Shown here: positions 42,645 to 51,735 of the stretch, piece by piece
Numbering within the stretch: the first letter of the stretch is position 1
Layout of the letters: the number at the start of each line of letters is the position of its first letter
Assembly (NCBI GenBank): GCA_025210455.1
Contig: JAOARQ010000059.1
Coordinates: 22,400 to 86,399 of the forward strand
Reading direction: 5' to 3'
DNA length: 64,000 bases
Source of the DNA: Pelagimonas sp.
Lineage (GTDB): Bacteria > Pseudomonadota > Alphaproteobacteria > Rhodobacterales > Rhodobacteraceae
Position numbers and translations under genes: made by a program
The notes under the pieces: model-generated
What the model was told of the DNA's origin: nothing
What the model saw: the letters and a program-made list of their open reading frames with translations, nothing else
The model's database searches: none

Positions 42645-43519
42645 TGCGCGGGATTTTCGTTCTTGAAGTATTCGAAGAACTGGCTGTCCGGCGTCATGAC
42701 CATGGTGGAATTCGTGCCGCGCAGCGAGGTTTCATAGGCCTGCAGCGAACGGTAGAAGGCGAAGAATTCCGGGTCTGCGCCATAGCTTTCGGCGAAGATA
42801 CGGTTACGTTCCGCATCTGCGGCACCGCGCAATTCGTTGGCTTCTTTGCCCGCCTCGGAGAGGGTCACAACCACCTGACGATCCGCATCCGCGGTGACAC
42901 GCTGCGCCGCCTCGTTACCGCGGGCGATTTCATCCGCCGCTTCCCGCTGGCGTTCCGCGCGCATCTGCGCAAAGGTTTCGTTCAGGTTCTGCTCGGGCAG
43001 GTTGGTGGTTTTCAGACGCACGTCGACCACTTCCAGACCCAGCGACCGCGCCTGAACCTTGGCCTGTTCGCGAATGCGCAGCATCAGCGAGGCGCGATCT
43101 TCCGAGAGGATACGATCGGAGGTGACCTGATCGGCGCCCAGCACTTCGCGGATCTGCGAGTTCAGAATGCCAGCCAGACGGCTTTCGGCGGTGCGAAGGC
43201 CACCAACGCCCACGGCCTGACGGAACTGCACCACATCTGCAATGCGGTAACGGGTGAAGGCGTCAACCACCAGACGACGGTCATCTGACGGGGTGACCTC
43301 GATGGTTTCGGTGTCCAGCGACAGGATGCGATCGTCGTAGCGCACCACTTCCTGAATGAAGGGGATCTTGAACGCCAGACCGGGCTCTTCCTTGACGGAT
43401 TTGATCTGACCGAACTGCAATACCAGCGCCTTTTGGCGTTCATCGACCACAAAGATCGACGACAGCACCAGCACAAGAGCGACCACAACCACCGGGATAA
43501 TATAGGTAGACTTACCCAT
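42641..43519 (-). CDS. hflC: HflC, SPFH-domain membrane protease regulator
   Basis: A 292-residue protein: one N-terminal membrane helix (IIPVVVVALVLVLSSIFVV), then the SPFH/Band 7 domain (DERQKALVLQFGQIKSVKEE, EVTPSDDRRLVVDAFTRYRI) and a coiled coil (RAERQREAADEIARGNEAAQ). With HflK it surrounds the FtsH protease on the periplasmic side. It starts 2 bases after hflK and overlaps DUF2065. Confidence 0.93.
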   Translation of the reverse strand: MGKSTYIIPVVVVALVLVLSSIFVVDERQKALVLQFGQIKSVKEEPGLAFKIPFIQEVVRYDDRILSLDTETIEVTPSDDRRLVVDAFTRYRIADVVQFRQAVGVGGLRTAESRLAGILNSQIREVLGADQVTSDRILSEDRASLMLRIREQAKVQARSLGLEVVDVRLKTTNLPEQNLNETFAQMRAERQREAADEIARGNEAAQRVTADADRQVVVTLSEAGKEANELRGAADAERNRIFAESYGADPEFFAFYRSLQAYETSLRGTNSTMVMTPDSQFFEYFKNENPAQ

Positions 43520-43521
43520 GA

Positions 43522-44688
43522 TCAGTTGCTCCCTTTGTTCAGTTCATTGAGCGGCAGGTAGGGCACGACGCCCCCTTCCCCGGTGATGGATGGATCAAGG
43601 ATCATCTTGTCCACATCCCCCAGAACCTTTTCCATGGTCTCAAGATAGAGACGGCGGCGGGTCACATCCGGAGCTTTGGAATATTCTTCCTGCACGGCGG
43701 TAAAGCGCGCGGCCTCACCCAGCGCTTCGTTGACGACGCGGGCGCTGTAGCCTTTGGCCTCTTCGATGGTCTGGGCGGCCTGACCACGGGCCTCGGCGAT
43801 CACCTTGTTGGCATAGGCATCCGCTTCGCGTTCCAGACGCACACGGGCCTGTTCAGCGGCCTGCACTTCGCGGAAGGAGTCAATCACCTCGGCGGGCGGG
43901 TCGGCCTGATCGAGGTTCACACGCACGATATTGATGCCGCTTTCATATTCGTCCAGCAGGCTTTGAATGCGTTCTTCGGCGGCGGCAGTGATGGCGCCCC
44001 GTTCGGTGTTCAGGATCGGTGCCAGACGGCTGGCCGCGATGATTTCGCGCATCACCGATTCAGACACGGCCTGCACGGTTTCCTGCGGCTCTGCGATGTT
44101 GAACAGCAGTTTCGACGGATCGCTGACATTCCAGACCACCTGGAATTCAATATCAACGATATTGGCATCGGTGGTCAGCATCAGCCCATCGCTGCTGTCA
44201 ACCACACGCCCCGAGCGATCCACGATCCGGCGGCCATCACCGATGATTTCCGTCCGCTCTGAGGTGGTGTTGATCACTTCGCTGGTAACGAAGGGCCATG
44301 GCGCAAAGTTCAGACCGGGGTTGCCGGTGCGGTAATATTCGCCAAGAAACAGTTCAACGGATTGTTCTTCCGGTTTCACGGTATAGGCGCTGGAAAACGC
44401 CCAGAGGCCAAGACCAACCAGTGCGGCCAGTGCGACTGTGCCTTTGGTCAGGCCGGGCCCACCGGAGCCACCGCCAGAGCCACCGCCCCGGCGCGCACCA
44501 TCACCCCCACGGCCGCCCATCAGAACGCGCAGCTGTTCCTGGCCTTTTTTCATCAGCTCGTCAATTTCAGGGATCTGGCCATCATTGGGGCCGCGTCCAC
44601 CGCCGCCCTGTGGGTCACGGCCATTATTGCCACCCTGATTGTTGCCGCCTCCGCCGCCCCCCCAGGGGCCGCCGCTGTTTCCTGCCAT
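43522..44688 (-). CDS. hflK: HflK, SPFH-domain membrane protease regulator
   Basis: A 388-residue protein: Gly/Asn-rich cytoplasmic N-terminus (NSGGPWGGGGGGNNQGG), one membrane helix (GTVALAALVGLGLWAFSSAY), SPFH domain (VKPEEQSVELFLGEYYRTGN) and coiled coil ending in GEAARFTAVQEEYSKAPDVT. The ATG at 44688 is chosen over the open frame to 44766 as the family starts MAGN and AAGGAAGG lies upstream. Partner of HflC; first gene of hflK-hflC-DUF2065. Confidence 0.93.
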   Translation of the reverse strand: MAGNSGGPWGGGGGGNNQGGNNGRDPQGGGGRGPNDGQIPEIDELMKKGQEQLRVLMGGRGGDGARRGGGSGGGSGGPGLTKGTVALAALVGLGLWAFSSAYTVKPEEQSVELFLGEYYRTGNPGLNFAPWPFVTSEVINTTSERTEIIGDGRRIVDRSGRVVDSSDGLMLTTDANIVDIEFQVVWNVSDPSKLLFNIAEPQETVQAVSESVMREIIAASRLAPILNTERGAITAAAEERIQSLLDEYESGINIVRVNLDQADPPAEVIDSFREVQAAEQARVRLEREADAYANKVIAEARGQAAQTIEEAKGYSARVVNEALGEAARFTAVQEEYSKAPDVTRRRLYLETMEKVLGDVDKMILDPSITGEGGVVPYLPLNELNKGSN

Positions 44689-44762
44689 GAAGTGCTTTCC
44701 TTCCTTGGTCTCGTTCGTCGTCACGCTGCAATGCCCTAAAGGTGAGCATTGCAGCCTGTATT

Positions 44763-46124
44763 TCAAGTCTCGCGCACGGGGGTGCGCAGGGTCACCAGCT
44801 CTTCGGCCATGACCGGGTGCACCGCCACGGTGCGGTCAAAATCTTCCTTTGTCGCCCCCATCTTTATGGCGATGCCCGCCAGTTGGATCATCTCTCCTGC
44901 GCCGGGCGCGACGATATGACAACCCAGAACCTTGCGGCTGGCCTTGGAGACGATGAGCTTCATCAGCACGCGGTCGGATTTCCCGGCAAAGCTGGACTGC
45001 ATCGGTTTGAAGGAGGTGGCGTAGACCTCGATGGGTTCCTGTGCGGCGGCGTCTTCTTCGGAGAGGCCCACGGTGCCCATTTCCGGCTGGGTAAAGATGG
45101 CGCTGGCGATCAATTCGTGATCAACGGGGGTGGGTTTACCGCGGAAGACAGTATCGACAAAGGCCATGCCTTCGCGGATGGCCACCGGGGTCAGGTTGAC
45201 GCGGTCAGTCACATCGCCCACCGCGTAGATTGAGGGCACGGAGGTCTGGGAATACTCATCTACCAGCACTTCGCCTTTGCGGCCCAGTTTCACGCCGACC
45301 TCTTCGAGGCCCATGTTATCGGTGTTGGGCGCGCGGCCAGTGGCGTACATCACGTGATCAAACACGCGCACATCGCCATTGGTGGCGGTGACCTGAATGC
45401 CGCCGTCAACTTTTTCAAGCTTCTCGACATTGGTGCCCAGATGCAGATCAACGCCACGCTGGATCATTTCCTCGGCCACAAGACCGCGCGCTTCGTCGTC
45501 GAAGCCGCGCAGGATCTGCGCGCCGCGATAATACTGGGTGGTTTTCACGCCCAACCCGTTCATAACCCCGGCAAATTCCGAAGCAATATAGCCACCGCCG
45601 ACAATCAGGATGCTTTCAGGCAGCTTGGGCAGGTGGAAAATTTCATTTGAGGTGATGGCATGTTCGATGCCCGGCACATCGGGCACAGAGACGCGGCCAC
45701 CCATAGCCAGCAGGATGTGTTTGGCGGATTTGCGTTCACCGGTCGAGAGCTCAACCGTATGGGCATCGACAACCTTGGCACGGGCGTCAAAGGTGTCAAC
45801 GCCGGAGCCGGCCAGCAGCTTGCGATAGATGCCTTCAAGGCGGTCCAGTTCAGCGGCCAGTTTACCGTGGAAGTGATCCCAGTTGAAATCGCCTGCGGGG
45901 ATGTCCCAGCCGTAAGCGCGGCCTTCTTCGACCATGCCGGGATAGCCCGAGGCAAAGACCATCAGCTTTTTGGGCACGCAGCCACGGATCACGCAGGTGC
46001 CGCCATAGCGGTCTTCCTCGGCCAGGGCGACCTTGGCGCCGGTTTCGCCCGCAGCAACACGCGCCGCCCGGACACCACCGGACCCACCGCCGATTACAAA
46101 CAGGTCATAGTCAAAATCGCTCAT
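44763..46124 (-). CDS. gor: Glutathione-disulfide reductase
   Basis: A 453-residue class I pyridine nucleotide-disulfide oxidoreductase. FAD motif VIGGGSGGVRAAR at the start, active-site disulfide in GGTCVIRGCVPKK (Cys44, Cys49), NADP motif ILIVGGGYIASEFAGV, and the dimerisation domain ending HPVMAEELVTLRTP with the catalytic His. It reduces oxidised glutathione with NADPH. It lies between a membrane protein gene and hflK, all on the minus strand. Confidence 0.9.
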   Translation of the reverse strand: MSDFDYDLFVIGGGSGGVRAARVAAGETGAKVALAEEDRYGGTCVIRGCVPKKLMVFASGYPGMVEEGRAYGWDIPAGDFNWDHFHGKLAAELDRLEGIYRKLLAGSGVDTFDARAKVVDAHTVELSTGERKSAKHILLAMGGRVSVPDVPGIEHAITSNEIFHLPKLPESILIVGGGYIASEFAGVMNGLGVKTTQYYRGAQILRGFDDEARGLVAEEMIQRGVDLHLGTNVEKLEKVDGGIQVTATNGDVRVFDHVMYATGRAPNTDNMGLEEVGVKLGRKGEVLVDEYSQTSVPSIYAVGDVTDRVNLTPVAIREGMAFVDTVFRGKPTPVDHELIASAIFTQPEMGTVGLSEEDAAAQEPIEVYATSFKPMQSSFAGKSDRVLMKLIVSKASRKVLGCHIVAPGAGEMIQLAGIAIKMGATKEDFDRTVAVHPVMAEELVTLRTPVRET

Positions 46125-46249
46125 GGCATTGTCCTACATCATCTTGGCAAAGAGGTATTTCACAGGCGAGATAAGAAGGCCAGAGGGCGAAGTCATCCCG
46201 GCCCTATGCACGAAAGCGTTAATTTGGTTACAGAAAGGTGAAGTTGGGT

Positions 46250-46810
46250 CTAGGCTTCATACCGGGCGCGCTGTTTTTCCCAGGGGTCTTCGGCGTCGGG
46301 TTTGTAATGCTTCAGCGCATCGACAAAAAGTTGCGCCTGATCAGCTGGAAAGTCCGAGAGAGGCAGGCTGAGCGATTTGCGACCAACGCCCGCCTGCGAG
46401 ACATTGACAAAGCTGTCATGGAAACCGCCAGTTTCCCTGCGCAGCAATTCGATGCTACGAATATCCTGCCAGCGCAGACATATCCCCCACTCCGGTTCAC
46501 GTTTCGGAGCCGGAGCGCGCCAGTGGGTCACTGTCAGCCCCTCATCCGAAAGCGTCAGTTGCCAGACAACGGGATCACGCCCTTTGATAAGACGCAGGCC
46601 ATCGCGCACAGCACGTGCAAGCACAGGGAAACAGGTGACTGCCAGCAAAACCACGACAACGGGCGGCGACCAAAAAGACGAGTCATATCTTTGGAGGAAA
46701 AAGACCCCAAAACTCAGTAGCGCGATGGAGAAAACCAGCTCGGAGAGGATGCAAGACCATAGCCTGCCCCTGCGGACCTGAGCTGAGAAAATTTGTTCTT
46801 GCATTAACAT
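46250..46810 (-). CDS. Unknown membrane protein with PH-like C-terminal domain
   Basis: A 186-residue protein with two hydrophobic segments (about residues 20-40 and 48-65) followed by a cytoplasmic beta-rich domain (WQLTLSDEGLTVTHW, ICLRWQDIRSIELLRRETGG) that recalls bacterial PH-like domains. Family not identified. It follows rpiA by 65 bases and precedes gor by 125 bases, all on one strand. The start may be ATG 46810 or 46804. Confidence 0.6.
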   Translation of the reverse strand: MLMQEQIFSAQVRRGRLWSCILSELVFSIALLSFGVFFLQRYDSSFWSPPVVVVLLAVTCFPVLARAVRDGLRLIKGRDPVVWQLTLSDEGLTVTHWRAPAPKREPEWGICLRWQDIRSIELLRRETGGFHDSFVNVSQAGVGRKSLSLPLSDFPADQAQLFVDALKHYKPDAEDPWEKQRARYEA

Positions 46811-46875
46811 TAAACTGAGACGGAAAAATGGAAAAGGGATGGTACGCTGGGATTTTCTGGGCGGGGGCTGCCGCC

Positions 46876-47658
46876 TCAGATATCCCGAAAGATGTTTTCG
46901 GCTTCGACAAATTCGAGCCGGTCTTCGGTTACGGTGCCTTCGTTGATATCGCGGGTTTCGGTGCGGCCGTCACCATAGCCGATCACCACCTGATCGCAGA
47001 TGTCGATGAACAGCCCGTTTTCCACCACCCCGGGAATCTGATTAAGCACCATGGCCAGCTGGCGCGGATTGCCGATGCGGCCAAGGTGCAGATCCAGAAT
47101 ATGATTGCCTTCGTCGGTGATAAAGGGCTGTGCGCCGTTCATGCGCAGGCTGGCCTGACGCCCCATGACATCCATCGAGACCAGCGTTTCTTCCACCAGG
47201 GCCTGCGTGGTACGCCAGCCGAAGGGCACGATTTCAACCGGCAGAGGGAAATTGCCCAGATGTTCGACCTCTTTGGCGGCGTCAGCGATGACCACCATCT
47301 GATCAGACGCAGTGGCGACGATCTTTTCCTGTAAAAGCGCGCCGCCGCCGCCTTTGACGAGGCTCATGTCGGCGTCAAATTCATCGGCCCCGTCGATGGT
47401 CAGATCCAGCCATTTGGCTTCGTCGAGGCCAACAACGTCAATGCCCACCTCGCGGGCCAGTTCAGCGGTGCGTACAGATGTGGGCACGGCGGTAAAGCGC
47501 AGGCCTTCTTCGCGGACAGCTTCGCCGAGGCAACGCACCAGCCAGGCGGCGGTGGATCCGGTGCCCAGCCCGACACGCATCCCATCCTCGACGAATTGCG
47601 CGGCCTGTTTGGCGGCAACGAATTTGGCTTTGTCGATGGGGGAGAGTTCTCCGCTCAT
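46876..47658 (-). CDS. rpiA: Ribose-5-phosphate isomerase A
   Basis: A 260-residue enzyme with the RpiA landmarks: GLGTGSTAAWLVR, TIDGADEFDADMSLVKGGGG, ALLQEKIVATAS and the C-terminal NGLFIDICDQVVIG. It interconverts ribose-5-phosphate and ribulose-5-phosphate in the pentose phosphate pathway. The ATG at 47658 has CAGGAG upstream; the open frame to 47703 is not used. First gene of the minus-strand run to gor. Confidence 0.95.
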   Translation of the reverse strand: MSGELSPIDKAKFVAAKQAAQFVEDGMRVGLGTGSTAAWLVRCLGEAVREEGLRFTAVPTSVRTAELAREVGIDVVGLDEAKWLDLTIDGADEFDADMSLVKGGGGALLQEKIVATASDQMVVIADAAKEVEHLGNFPLPVEIVPFGWRTTQALVEETLVSMDVMGRQASLRMNGAQPFITDEGNHILDLHLGRIGNPRQLAMVLNQIPGVVENGLFIDICDQVVIGYGDGRTETRDINEGTVTEDRLEFVEAENIFRDI

Positions 47659-47938
47659 GGGGGGCTCCTGCGATAGATTGGGTCGGTTATACGCGTCCTG
47701 CACGCATCAGGCGAGAGGCAAATGGCATGGATTTGAGGTAGGGTCAGGATCGCCACCGGCGTTCGAAGGGCAACTAAGCAGGTGTTGAGCGCGCAGGAAC
47801 TGGAGGGGACAATTGCCATCGGTCAGAGGCGCCGCGCGGCGCTTTGATCGTCTGGAGGATTGCCAGCTTTTAGCAAATGCTTGAAAAACGGCACTCAACT
47901 TCATCAACTCAGCAACTGGGAATTAGGGTCAGGATGCA
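47659..47938. repeat. Gene-free stretch with a 12-base direct repeat (IS-scar-like)
   Basis: TAGGGTCAGGAT occurs at 47739-47750 and again at 47925-47936, 186 bases apart. A short minus-strand frame in between has no credible product. The pair could mark the ends of a deleted insertion; no transposase is identifiable. It borders the AT-rich patch to the right. Confidence 0.4.
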
Positions 47939-48235
47939 TTAATCTTGCACCACTGGCAGACTTTGTTTGCACTCCCGCTCCAGCACCTCTCTTATGAATG
48001 CGTATTTAGGGTTTCCCTGGCTTTCTGTTGATAGCCTCTTCACTGAAATAAAATTAACTATACCCTTCGTTTCTGCCTTGGCAGCAGATTCTAAAGTGAC
48101 CGCGAATTCGAACGCTCTGATACTGTCAGCCGCCAAACGTAGCACGTGGCGGGGTGTCACAGCATGTTCAAAATTTACTATCTTTTCTGATGGCATTCTT
48201 TTGCTCTTCAGATAAGAACTGTACGAATTCCCCAT
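47939..48235 (-). CDS. Small unknown protein in AT-rich patch
   Basis: A 98-residue, soluble, mixed-charge protein (FEHAVTPRHVLRLAADSIRA, RLSTESQGNPKYAFIREVLE). No family recognised. Base use is visibly AT-richer than rpiA. Possibly acquired together with the two small membrane proteins to the right. Confidence 0.45.
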   Translation of the reverse strand: MGNSYSSYLKSKRMPSEKIVNFEHAVTPRHVLRLAADSIRAFEFAVTLESAAKAETKGIVNFISVKRLSTESQGNPKYAFIREVLERECKQSLPVVQD

Positions 48236-48507
48236 CTTAAAATCATGGGCAGCTTTCAGAAATTTCCGAGGCAGTCAATTATATGTCCAGTCTAATTTTT
48301 GAAGAACAAAAGGAATAAGCACAGCACAATTGTTATCAAACTAAATACCAGAGAGAGGCTTTCATAGGAATTTTCCCAAAGCAAAAACCCTATGAACGAT
48401 GATAATGGTACCAAAAATATGTATTTTTTAGACAAATATCGATCTCGATTTTAAGGATGGTTTACGATTATGCTTTTGAGTTATTGAAATATGACCCTTA
48501 TAGATAT

Positions 48508-48696
48508 CTACTCATCGCGCCTATCAAATAGCGAGATTTCAAAGAAAAACCCTAAAGGGCCAAACGTCGCAATAAAAATGGAAAACAAATACCATGGCCC
48601 GCCCTGCTCCCCCGGAAATACAAATATTGAAAAGCACACAAGTATATGCGCGCATACATAAGAAATTGCTTTCTTTCGGATGGAATGTTTTGACAT
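48508..48696 (-). CDS. Small membrane protein, unknown
   Basis: A 62-residue protein with two hydrophobic segments (about 10-28 and 34-54) and a charged tail DRRDE. AT-rich coding. It is short and alone, so it could be a chance frame; the regular hydrophobic pattern and terminal charges argue for a real product. The 272 bases to its left hold no gene and are very AT-rich. Confidence 0.35.
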   Translation of the reverse strand: MSKHSIRKKAISYVCAHILVCFSIFVFPGEQGGPWYLFSIFIATFGPLGFFFEISLFDRRDE

Positions 48697-48903
48697 TTTT
48701 TGGAACTCCGATGACGCCGTTGTGTACTGGTGCTCACCCCCTTAGCAAAGATCGAACCTATGCAGAACCCCAATCAATTACACCTGAAGGTTTTGAGGGT
48801 TCTCCCTTCGCGCTCAGTGGTATATAGGAATGGGGATCATTGTATCCGCAAAGTCTTGTTAAGCGGCCTCAGCCCCGCCTCAAAGGGAGCCAAGCGCTAG
48901 TGC

Positions 48904-49221
48904 CTACTTCACATCTTCAAAATCCAAATCCAGAAGGTAGCGAGATATCGCATATTTTCGGGCTCTTTCCCTCTCGGCGTCGCTATATCTGCGCTTGTAT
49001 GCGTTGCGCCCCATATTCCGAAACAACAGCCGGAAGACTAAAAAATAGAATGAAAGGAAAGCTGTTGGAATAGCTAAATATTGCAAAGCGGGCGCCCTGA
49101 GCGTGACGGATAGGGCTGCCAAAAGTAGAAAAACAACGGCCAAGATCAAACCCAAGCACAACCGCCAGCTTGTGCTTCTCTGTTTGAAAATCACCTCTTT
49201 CAAACTGATGCCATTTGCCAT
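48904..49221 (-). CDS. Small two-helix membrane protein, unknown
   Basis: A 105-residue protein: basic N-terminus, two membrane helices (about 20-40 and 46-64, LGLILAVVFLLLAALSVTL), and a highly charged C-terminal segment (RRYSDAERERARKYAISRY). No family recognised. AT-richer than the sigma/anti-sigma genes to the right. The 207 bases to its left have no gene. Confidence 0.5.
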   Translation of the reverse strand: MANGISLKEVIFKQRSTSWRLCLGLILAVVFLLLAALSVTLRAPALQYLAIPTAFLSFYFLVFRLLFRNMGRNAYKRRYSDAERERARKYAISRYLLDLDFEDVK

Positions 49222-49301
49222 TCAGCGTATCCTGTTTTCTCGCCCCTCAACCGCCCCTGTGGGCGGCGGCTGGTCTAAGCGGTGGCAGATCGAGACGAGA
49301 C

Positions 49302-49643
49302 TTAGTTGAGCTGCGTCAGCACACCCGATTGCAGCGCCACCCACAGCAGACCCGCGCCCAGCACGCCGCCGATCAGATAGGGCAGCACCTGTTGCCAGAG
49401 CGTCTTGCGTTTGCCGCCAAAGGCCTGCGCTTCGATCCGGGCCAGCAGTGTGGGGGCCGGGGCGCGTGTGGGCAGGTTTTCGGTGAAGGTCACCAGATAT
49501 TCGTTCCAGGCCACCAGATCCTGTTGCAGATCCGGGCTGCGGGCCAGCGTGTCTTCGAGGGCCTGCCGTTCGTCTTTGGAAAGCAGCCCCAGCGCATATT
49601 CTGCGATCAGCGCCTCGGTGTCTGGCAGGTCTGCCTGGGTCAT
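49302..49643 (-). CDS. Anti-sigma factor (RskA-like)
   Basis: A 113-residue protein: N-terminal helical zinc-less anti-sigma domain (EALIAEYALGLLSKDERQAL), a linker, and one C-terminal membrane helix (VLPYLIGGVLGAGLLWVAL) followed by only a few residues. Unlike full RskA, it has almost no periplasmic sensor domain. The ATG overlaps the sigma factor stop (ATGA). It should hold the ECF sigma factor at the membrane until a signal arrives. Confidence 0.8.
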   Translation of the reverse strand: MTQADLPDTEALIAEYALGLLSKDERQALEDTLARSPDLQQDLVAWNEYLVTFTENLPTRAPAPTLLARIEAQAFGGKRKTLWQQVLPYLIGGVLGAGLLWVALQSGVLTQLN

Positions 49644-50182
49644 TGGCTTAGGGCCTCGCGCAGATGAGACAGGGCCTTGCGCAGCCAAAGCCGCATTCCG
49701 GCGCGATCAGCCACGCCCTGACGGGCGAGATCTTCGTATTGCCAGCCCTGTAGATAGCTTAGTTTGATCGCTTCTTCGCGGTCAGGCGACAATTGCGCCA
49801 GCGCCTGAGCGAACAGCTGCCCTTCGGCGCTGCGGCCCGGTTCCGCCTGCGCCAGAGTGGCGGGGATGTCGTTCAAGGCAATGCCCAGCGGCAGTGCGCC
49901 ATCGTGGTGTGAGGCGCGCAAGATGGCAATCGCGTGGTCGCGGGTCAGACCCAGCAGCAATGTCCAGGGCGAAAGCCCATTGGGGCGGGCGCTGGCGGCC
50001 TCTTCCCAGAGGGTCAGATAGACCTCTTGCAGGGTTTCCTGAGCGGCGGCTTCGTCTTGCAAAATGAAATAGGCCACGCCGTAAAGCCGCGCCGAGGTGG
50101 CGCGGTACAGGCTGACCAGCGCGCGCCGGTTGCCTTTGGCCACCTCACTGAGAAGATCTTCGAGTTGCTGCTGCGCTGACAT
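49640..50182 (-). CDS. ECF-type RNA polymerase sigma factor
   Basis: A 180-residue sigma factor with region 2 (ALVSLYRATSARLYGVAYFI, AAAQETLQEVYLTLWEEA) and region 4 (LSPDREEAIKLSYLQGWQYE). It pairs with the membrane anti-sigma factor that follows by overlap. The ATG at 50182 is used; the frame is open to 50299 but would include the shared promoter region with cobS. The regulon and signal are unknown. Such pairs commonly answer oxidative or envelope stress. Confidence 0.85.
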   Translation of the reverse strand: MSAQQQLEDLLSEVAKGNRRALVSLYRATSARLYGVAYFILQDEAAAQETLQEVYLTLWEEAASARPNGLSPWTLLLGLTRDHAIAILRASHHDGALPLGIALNDIPATLAQAEPGRSAEGQLFAQALAQLSPDREEAIKLSYLQGWQYEDLARQGVADRAGMRLWLRKALSHLREALSQ

Positions 50183-50273
50183 TTGACCGAATGTTCCGCT
50201 TTCTCTTGCCCCTAGCCCCAAATTAATGCACCAGTGTGACAACATTTCATTCGGGTTAGAGGACACGACCACA

Positions 50274-51260
50274 ATGGCGGACGGCATGAGCGATATCAAC
50301 GCGAAACCGACAGAAGAGATTTCGGTGCGCGATGTCTTTGGGATTGATAGCGATATGGTCGTTCATGGCTTTGCCGAGCAAACGGATCGCGTGCCAGAGA
50401 TCGACCCGACCTATAAGTTTGACCCCGATACGACACTGGCGATTCTGGCGGGGTTCCGCAACAATCGTCGGGTGATGATTCAGGGCTATCACGGTACGGG
50501 TAAGTCGACCCATATCGAACAGGTGGCAGCGCGGCTGAACTGGCCTGCGGTTCGTGTCAATCTGGACTCACATATTTCGCGGATCGACCTGATCGGCAAA
50601 GACGCGATCAAGCTGAAAGACGGCAAGCAGATCACCGAGTTCCAGGAAGGCATCCTGCCCTGGGCGCTGCGCAACCCTGTGGCCATCGTGTTTGACGAAT
50701 ATGATGCGGGCCGCGCGGATGTGATGTTTGTGATCCAGCGGGTGCTGGAACATGACGGCAAGCTGACCCTGATGGACCAGAACCAGGTGCTTTCGCCGAA
50801 CCCGTATTTCCGTCTGTTTGCCACCGCCAACACTGTTGGTCTGGGGGATACAACCGGCCTTTATCACGGGACACAGCAGATTAACCAGGCCCAGATGGAC
50901 CGCTGGTCGCTGGTGGCGACGCTGAACTATCTGTCGATTGATGCGGAAACCCAGATCGTGCTGTCGAAGGCACCACATTACAACAATGAAAAGGGCCGCA
51001 AGACCATCAAGCAGATGGTGACTGTCGCTGATTTCACCCGCCGCGCCTTTATGAACGGTGAGCTGTCCACAGTCATGAGCCCCCGTACCGTGATCAACTG
51101 GGCGCAAAACGCCGAGATCTTCCGCAATGTGGGCTATGCCTTCCGCCTGTCTTTCCTGAACAAATGTGACGAGCTGGAGCGCCAGACCGTTGCCGAGTTT
51201 TATCAGCGCTGCTTTGACGAAGAGCTGCCGGAAAGCGCGGCAAGCGTGAGCCTGGGGTGA
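50274..51260 (+). CDS. cobS: Aerobic cobaltochelatase subunit CobS
   Basis: A 328-residue MoxR-type AAA+ ATPase. Walker [10 protein letters not shown] (about residues 71-79), Walker [11 protein letters not shown], sensor [18 protein letters not shown]. The N-terminal part has the CobS-specific [19 protein letters not shown]. With CobN and CobT it inserts cobalt into hydrogenobyrinate diamide in aerobic B12 synthesis. CobN is not in the window. The ATG at 50274 is chosen (AGAGGAC upstream). The stop overlaps the nuclease gene start. Confidence 0.95.
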   Translation: MADGMSDINAKPTEEISVRDVFGIDSDMVVHGFAEQTDRVPEIDPTYKFDPDTTLAILAGFRNNRRVMIQGYHGTGKSTHIEQVAARLNWPAVRVNLDSHISRIDLIGKDAIKLKDGKQITEFQEGILPWALRNPVAIVFDEYDAGRADVMFVIQRVLEHDGKLTLMDQNQVLSPNPYFRLFATANTVGLGDTTGLYHGTQQINQAQMDRWSLVATLNYLSIDAETQIVLSKAPHYNNEKGRKTIKQMVTVADFTRRAFMNGELSTVMSPRTVINWAQNAEIFRNVGYAFRLSFLNKCDELERQTVAEFYQRCFDEELPESAASVSLG

Positions 51261-51733
51261 AATGGCTAAGCCTAATCCCTTTGTTTTTGGTTGGCTGCGC
51301 GGGCACCGAAATGCCTCTTCAGCCAACTCCTTCAGATGCGTGGATCAGCGATACTGTCATTGCATTTGTGCCAGACGCCAACACTCCTTATTGTGCCATC
51401 ATCCGCGTCGTCGACGGTGACACCATAAAAATGCAATGTCCCACCTCTTTTGGCGCTGTTCGGCTGCTAGGCTATGATACCCCAGAGACTTTTCAACCAA
51501 AGTGTACCGAAGAGAAAGAACTTGGGGAGCAAGCCACGCGTGTGTTGCGAAACGTGCTATCCTCTGCACGCCAAATTGAGCCCCATGTGAAGGGCATCGA
51601 CAAATATAACCGCCATCTGGTGAAGCTGGTTGTTGATGGACAGCCGCTTGCAAAGATCATGATAGATAAGGGGCTAGCCGTCCCATATAGTGGTGGCAAA
51701 CGCATTGATTGGTGCGCCCGACTGAAAGCGTAA
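51257..51733 (+). CDS. Thermonuclease-family lipoprotein between cobS and cobT
   Basis: A 158-residue protein with a lipoprotein signal ([14 protein letters not shown], lipobox Cys14) and a staphylococcal-nuclease-like domain: [22 protein letters not shown] and [10 protein letters not shown] hold the metal and catalytic positions. It starts at GTG inside the cobS stop and ends 2 bases before cobT, so it is fully embedded in the cob operon. Base use is somewhat AT-richer than its neighbours. A DNA/RNA nuclease on the outer side is unexpected in a B12 operon and suggests insertion. Confidence 0.8.
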   Translation: MKWLSLIPLFLVGCAGTEMPLQPTPSDAWISDTVIAFVPDANTPYCAIIRVVDGDTIKMQCPTSFGAVRLLGYDTPETFQPKCTEEKELGEQATRVLRNVLSSARQIEPHVKGIDKYNRHLVKLVVDGQPLAKIMIDKGLAVPYSGGKRIDWCARLKA

Positions 51734-51735
51734 AC

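Noticed and set aside
47707..47907. 66-codon minus-strand frame as a transposase remnant
   Set aside because: No transposase motif can be recognised in any frame; only the flanking direct repeat hints at an insertion.
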